Assembly: GCA_029718625.1 (NCBI GenBank)
Contig: CM056379.1
Span: forward strand, 53,093,579-53,157,578
DNA length: 64,000 nucleotides
Direction: 5' to 3'
DNA from: Synaphobranchus kaupii
Taxonomy: Eukaryota; Chordata; Actinopteri; Anguilliformes; Synaphobranchidae
The translations under genes and the position numbers were made by a program. The notes under the pieces were generated by a model. The model saw nothing but the letters and a program-made list of their open reading frames with translations. It was not told where the DNA came from and did no database searches. This document shows, piece after piece, positions 59,661-64,000 of this stretch; position 1 is the stretch's first letter, and each line of letters opens with the position of its first letter.

Positions 59661-60368
59661 TGTAAGGGGGAGTGTAAGGTTCAGAGAATCAAACGCGACC
59701 AATAAGGATTTCTAAAAGCGTATCTAGAGAAAGATACGCCACAAAACGCGGAATAAGCCGCACCAGGACTGAGATAACAGGATCGGGAGCAAAACTTCCC
59801 TAGCACAAGGCAAAACAAAGCAACCTCCAAAAACTGAGGCGATCTCGATAAACAGCGAGAATAACTAACATAAGAACCTCACGCACTACATAATTAGGCA
59901 TAACGAGGTGGTGAAACAAAACAAAACTCGATAAAATGAGTGAAGGAAAAGAATAGAAAAGACCCGTTAGCCAAAGCTCTTGTGGCAAAAGAGCTGAACA
60001 CAACTGGCAACAGGTGAAAAGAATAAAGGATAAAGATTGGTTTTCTCTTTCCTTTCCAATCTAATCCTAAATCTTATAACTGGACTTGCTGCGTTTCCTA
60101 TTCGTACGAACCAGAAATGCAGCGACCGAAATTCCTATACCTTACCGACTTCGTTTGTCAACATAGCAAAGACAATATCGAAGTGCAGAAATGCGGAAGT
60201 CCTGAGGTATTTATAGCCGGCAGGAAACGCGAAACAGGTGAAGGGAATAATTGTCGGGCAAGATACGAATACCGGAACGGAGGCGCAAAAAATCAGATCA
60301 AGCGTCCTGACGACACCAAAAAGGAAACCAAAAACGTAGAAAAGCAAAGGCTGCAAATATCCATGACA
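59661..60368 (-). mobile_element. Solo LTR, 708 bp, target duplication GGATG
   Basis: Begins TGTAAGGGGGAGTGTAAGG and ends ATATCCATGACA, flanked by GGATG at 59656-59660 and 60369-60373. In the minus direction it starts TGTCATGGAT, like the LTR at 50155-51948, and has CTATAAATACC at about 60207-60217. It is the fuller relative of the fragment at 16415. It interrupts exon 3 of the relic gene. Confidence 0.85.
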
Positions 60369-60402
60369 GGATGGCTTTATTTTTTGGAATAATTTTGATT
60401 GA

Positions 60403-61044
60403 AAATTATGTTGAGGTAATTTTGTTTGGTTGTTTATACATATTTTGTTTTAATAGTATACTGTACATAGCTTGACGTGAAAAAAATTATGATTTAACCC
60501 TATACATGATGGCCCCCTAGTTGTAGTTGTCCACGTCCCAATTACAGTATTCATATTTCTCTGAAATTCAAAAGTAGAATTTCTTATTCCATTTCACCAA
60601 TGCCCAGCACATTTCCACAGCGACTACCTATCGCACGTGGGGCTGTAATACATTGCTGTTATGTAAAACATTTGTACGTTTGAACTCATTTTTTGTAGTT
60701 ATATAAAAACATTATATAAAAAGTAGGAAGAAATAGGAAGAAGCACTGGTATCATCACTGTTGTGCGTTACGCAGGTTGAAATAAATATGTTCATGTTTA
60801 TTTCTCACTTGTGCTCATTTGGCTGATATGTTCATATGGCTTGTCCATCTGTAAAATAAAAGATGAAACGTATTTATAATGTGTTAACTTTCCTTCAATG
60901 ATGACTATTATATTTGAATGCAGACCTGCCCTCAGAAAGTCTATGCTCAAGCAAAGTTCATTATTTGTATTACAGTCGTTATATTACTGTATATGAGAAA
61001 CACATAATTCCATGTTGGAATATATTATGAGGAATCTAAGACAT
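60403..61044. other. No gene; 67-bp dispersed repeat at 60500-60567
   Basis: The repeat matches 11277-11343. The rest is AT-rich and unrecognised. Confidence 0.5.
60500..60567 (+). repeat. 67-bp dispersed repeat, copy 2
   Basis: Same orientation as 11277-11343; both end in TTCATATTTCTCTGAAA. Confidence 0.6.
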
Positions 61045-63393
61045 TTAAAGAGATACTGCAGAGGCTTTTCTAAGGCCTTTTTTACCACTTCAATTTGAAC
61101 TGGAACTCGTGAGTGGGTGTGGTCATATGACGACGGTGCCACGTAGTCATATTATGAATATTCATACGGTCAAGGAGTGAAAGGGTGTGTCTTGGTGAAC
61201 TGACTCAGGCCCCCACTGAACTCAGCCCCCTTCCTGCTCTCTCCTCACAACTACGTCTTCGCGATCGAGGAGAGGACCGGGGATGTAACCGAATGGTAGA
61301 GCTAACGTTACCTAGCTAAGTTAGCTTGTTTGTCTGCCTAAAGTAACATTACTATTAAATACATTCAAATACACAGCAAAACCCAGTCACGCAGTAACGT
61401 TAGTATATTGAACATAGCTGGTTGTAGCGCCCAGCTCCACTTGGTCCGGAGAGAATTGTTATCATTTATTAGCTAACATTATTCATAAATGATAGCGATA
61501 ACTAGCTATCTAGCTAAGTTACCAGTTCTCTGGACCAAACGAGGCTAAACTCACAATAGACTGCTTTGCATTACCTAATTTATCGATACATTAAGTCTCT
61601 CAACAGATTAAGCTAACAGAGCCAGTGGCGTTACACCGAGGAACGATATATCTCTGACTCCTTGGCATAATGCAGGCAAGTTAGCTAAAGATACCAAAGT
61701 AAGACGTTGTAGATGAATAACTCTCTATGGCTACGTTCACACTGCAGGTAAAAAGTGGCACAGATCCGATTTTTTCCTCAAATGTGACACAGATCCGATT
61801 TTTTTAATGAAAGTGTGAACAGCGAAAATCACATCGAATCTGACATTTCAAATTCTCATTTGGGCACTTTTAAATGTGGGATTAGATGCCGATACATAAC
61901 CGATTGTGTCAAAGCGACCGCAGTCTGTCAGATCGGAATTAATGTGACTTTTTACGTCATTTTTGATGCAGCTAGCAGGGCATTAGAACGTGTACGCACG
62001 GGCTAGTTAACTCACTATTGTACAGGGTAGGTTATCAACAGATTCACATTATATTATCATGTGTTGTCATTTTAGATAAGTGGTAAATGTGCAAAGCAGT
62101 GGATGTTTTTTGGCACAAACGATACACCATGATAATAAGTCGGAAGTAGGCAATGTTTTTATATCATTCGCGGACAGCTGAGTTACCGTTTTGTGATTTA
62201 AAATAATGTTAGAACTGTCCATATTATTGTCTTGGTTTGTTGCACGGTATTCATTATTCACGGTTTTCTCATGTAGCTGCTTACCGAACGTTATGGTTGT
62301 CGGTCCAATAGTGTGTCAATAGTTTAATCTAAGGGTGCGCTGATGTTAGGCTATACGTTACACATGACGTTTAACAGATGTGTCATGTGATAGCTTTTTT
62401 ATATCGTGTATTTTAACACGGCTGGAACGCTGTATTGACTTCATCCCGGAACTATCCGTTTTATAAATGTTATATCGACTGGTCTCACTAGCCAAACGGC
62501 CGAGCGCTCCATTTTCTTAACTCGCTCGTCCTCAATCACTCGCCCAGGCGAGTGAGCGAGGTTAATTTCATGCCTTGCTTGAGTTTCACTGAAACCGCAC
62601 ATGTCACGGTCCCCCCATTCCTGGCTCCGATCTCACATTCACGAGTCACTACACAGAAGTAGCAGCCATGGCAGCACAAAAAGCTAGTAAAAACCTTGGC
62701 TTTTTTCCCGTCTCCTCACCCTTATCATTAGCTCCACTGCACATCAACTTTAAAATGAACGCAGAAGCTGTGACTTTGATTACTTCCTTTTTGTTGTTGT
62801 TTATTTCTGCAGGCTGTGTAACAGGCGCTATGTCTTTTGTTTTTGTTAATTTGCACGGGTCATTTGAGGAGAGCAATCGGTTCATACTGGAATCAGATAT
62901 GGGCCACATTAAAAAATTAATGTGAACAGCCAAACAAAAAAGAAATCGGATCTCAGCAATAAATCGGAATTGAGCACTAATGCCTGCAGTGTGAACGTAG
63001 CCTTAGTAGCTCGATATAAGTCGTAATATTAACGTTAGCAGTAATACAAAGCAATTCGCATTTTGAACTTGAACTAACTGGTTAGCAGTACAAGGGTCTC
63101 AGTCTCAAAGAGGAAAAAAAACCCGTTGCGTTGGTCTCTGATTTTATACCACGTGCCCAGCCGAGACTACCCCTAGGACCACCTCAACTCCACCCATTTT
63201 TATGTTAAGGATCTCGTGACGTCACGAATCCCCGGAAACCAACGTATTGGTAAGCCTACACAAAAACTCATATAAAACTATTTTGACTAAACATGAGATT
63301 TTCGGACATAGATAGTTGTGTATGATTATAATCTAACCCAAAACATCGGTTTTCAACGGGAAAAGTCGATTTTTGACTGCAGTATCACTTTAA
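61045..63393. mobile_element. TTAA-flanked DNA element, 2.35 kb, carrying a nested element
   Basis: The ends TTAAAGAGATACTGCAG and CTGCAGTATCACTTTAA are inverted with one mismatch and include the TTAA target. The interior holds a second element at 61729-63002. The remaining outer sequence is about 1.07 kb and has no transposase frame. The superfamily is piggyBac or Kolobok-like. Confidence 0.65.
61729..63002. mobile_element. DNA element with 20-bp perfect ends
   Basis: GGCTACGTTCACACTGCAGG at 61729-61748 is perfectly mirrored at 62983-63002. Subterminal AGATCCGATTTTTT and AATCGGATCT motifs repeat inwards. Neither a 3-bp nor an 8-bp target duplication is clear. A GC-richer stretch at about 62490-62670 includes a hairpin (CACTCGCC/GGCGAGTG at 62537-62554) and an ATG at 62668 opening an 85-codon frame with no recognised domain. 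Confidence 0.75.
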
Positions 63394-63650
63394 ATATTTA
63401 TTTCATGTTGATGTGAATTATTGGTAATATTGTTATCATTATTATTAGTAGTAGTAGGCTAGTTTTTGTAGTTGCAGTAGTAGTAGTACTATTGTTCTTG
63501 TTTAAATGTTGTGGTGGTAGAAAAAAAATATTAAAAGTGTAACATCTGTTGGCTGATACAGGCTGGACGCTATCTAGGCTGTGCCCAGATAACAATTCAG
63601 GCACGCAACATTTCCTTCAGAGAAAAACTAAAAGGCAACTCTACCGGAAC

Positions 63651-64000
63651 TGTGAGGCACCCGGATTCCATCCTGGGTTTTCCCATTGTCTCACAGTCCA
63701 CCCCGTGTTTTCCCTCTCTCCCTCCTACTTGTGTCCTGCACTCACCACACCTGAATTGTGTTTTCCTCTCGTGTCCTCGTTACCCTTCTCCCACCTGTTG
63801 CTCGTTCTGTCCTCGTCATGTCTTGTATATAGTCTGCCCTGTCTCTTTGTTCAGGGCTGGACTGTCTTGTGTGCTTGTCTATTTTGTGAGCTGGGTTTCC
63901 CGTTGTTGTCTTGTCTTGTCCCCTCCTGGCTCCCCTGTTCCCTCCAGGCTCCCTCGTTCCTGTCCCTCCTCGTTCCTGTCCCTTCGTGTTCCTGTTCCCC
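63651..64000 (+). mobile_element. LTR, plus orientation, runs off the window
   Basis: Starts TGTGAGGCACCCGG and continues pyrimidine-rich with CACCTGAATTGTG and a TATATA at 63826-63831 upstream of GTCTGCCCTGTC. This layout is typical of fish Gypsy LTRs. The 3' end is outside the window, so it cannot be told whether internal genes follow. Confidence 0.65.
63826..63831 (+). promoter_or_regulatory. TATA box of the partial LTR
   Basis: TATATA preceded by TCATGTCTTG; position about 175 bp into the LTR fits a retrotransposon core promoter. Confidence 0.4.

Larger units (their letters stand above)
57176..60402 (+). pseudogene. Three-exon relic resembling fish DUF4806-type gene
   Basis: Exon 1 (57176-57367) follows CTTTCAG and reads IDILTKVLQKI. 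After one extra base at 57210 comes a coiled coil (QEFAETQQEILAMQRRILAA), then CQNVEELQQLDND, ending at a GT donor. Exon 2 (57513-57673) follows TCTTGTAG, in matching phase. It reads GYRIMNYLHSLRGANPGAAV, then after shifts KVLRTYTLRGKK and HKLAFQDLRNWHVII, before a GC-type donor (GCAAGT). Exon 3 (59569-59660, resuming at 60374-60402) follows TTTCTAG and reads HEKLKATDVEELIAVALRI, then a stop. This matches my memory of coiled coil plus DUF4806 proteins that are multicopy in fish. Exons 2 and 3 are out of phase by one base. A Tc1 relic sits in intron 2 and an LTR in exon 3. Function unknown; broken. Confidence 0.55.

Noticed and set aside
62668..62925. 85-codon open frame starting MAAQKASKN
   Set aside because: Inside a DNA transposon, no domain, hydrophobic stretch likely from T-rich sequence; kept only as a note on the element.

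Overview
The window is eukaryotic nuclear DNA and looks like a teleost fish genome. The evidence is the repeat content: Tc1/mariner, hAT, PIF/Harbinger-like and TTAA-target (piggyBac or Kolobok-like) elements, Ty3/Gypsy LTRs, a jockey/CR1-like LINE, the common fish 'TTTATTTATATAGCGC' and 'AGCAGACGCTTTTATCC' repeats, and long (AC)n tracts. The genus cannot be set from sequence alone. I see no intact host protein gene, rRNA, tRNA or CRISPR array. Family names are from memory of motifs and ends, not from a database search.

Layout. 0-18 kb: AT-rich, gene-poor DNA with non-autonomous DNA transposons. These include a pair of related TTAA elements (2213, 4523), a Harbinger-like element (5821), a hAT element with an 8-bp target duplication (6848), a 62-bp perfect inverted repeat (8024/8241) and a TTAA element nested in a mariner-type element (11.4-12.3 kb). 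18-26 kb: a dead LINE (minus), an (AC)n tract, a palindromic Tc1 derivative, and a Ty3/Gypsy chromovirus-type relic (minus) with deletions and nonsense codons. 28-31 kb: a Tc1-like transposon (minus transposase) split by an internally deleted LINE copy. 31-35 kb: two related elements with TTTACATG-type ends. 35.2-37.5 kb: about 55 units of a 42-bp tandem repeat. 37.5-42 kb: mostly unique DNA. 42-45.2 kb: a 3.2-kb piggyBac-like element that keeps an exon-like segment. 47.8-49.7 kb: a Harbinger-like relic. 49.9-52.1 kb: a 32-bp minisatellite split by a 1.8-kb solo LTR. 53.5 kb: a Myb/SANT-like coding fragment. 55.5-56.6 kb: a 1.1-kb foldback. 57.2-60.4 kb: a three-exon relic gene on the plus strand. 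61-63.4 kb: two DNA elements, one inside the other. 63.65 kb to the end: a partial LTR.

The most interesting locus is 57.2-60.4 kb. Three short, splice-flanked, protein-like segments resemble the coiled coil and C-terminal domain of multicopy fish proteins of the DUF4806 type. Exons 1 and 2 join in a matching phase. Intron 2 holds a Tc1 relic that was itself split by a solo LTR (target duplication ATATG). A second solo LTR (target duplication GGATG) interrupts exon 3. This gives a readable order of insertions. No genes here act together as a pathway; the window is best read as a gene desert shaped by layered transposon insertions.
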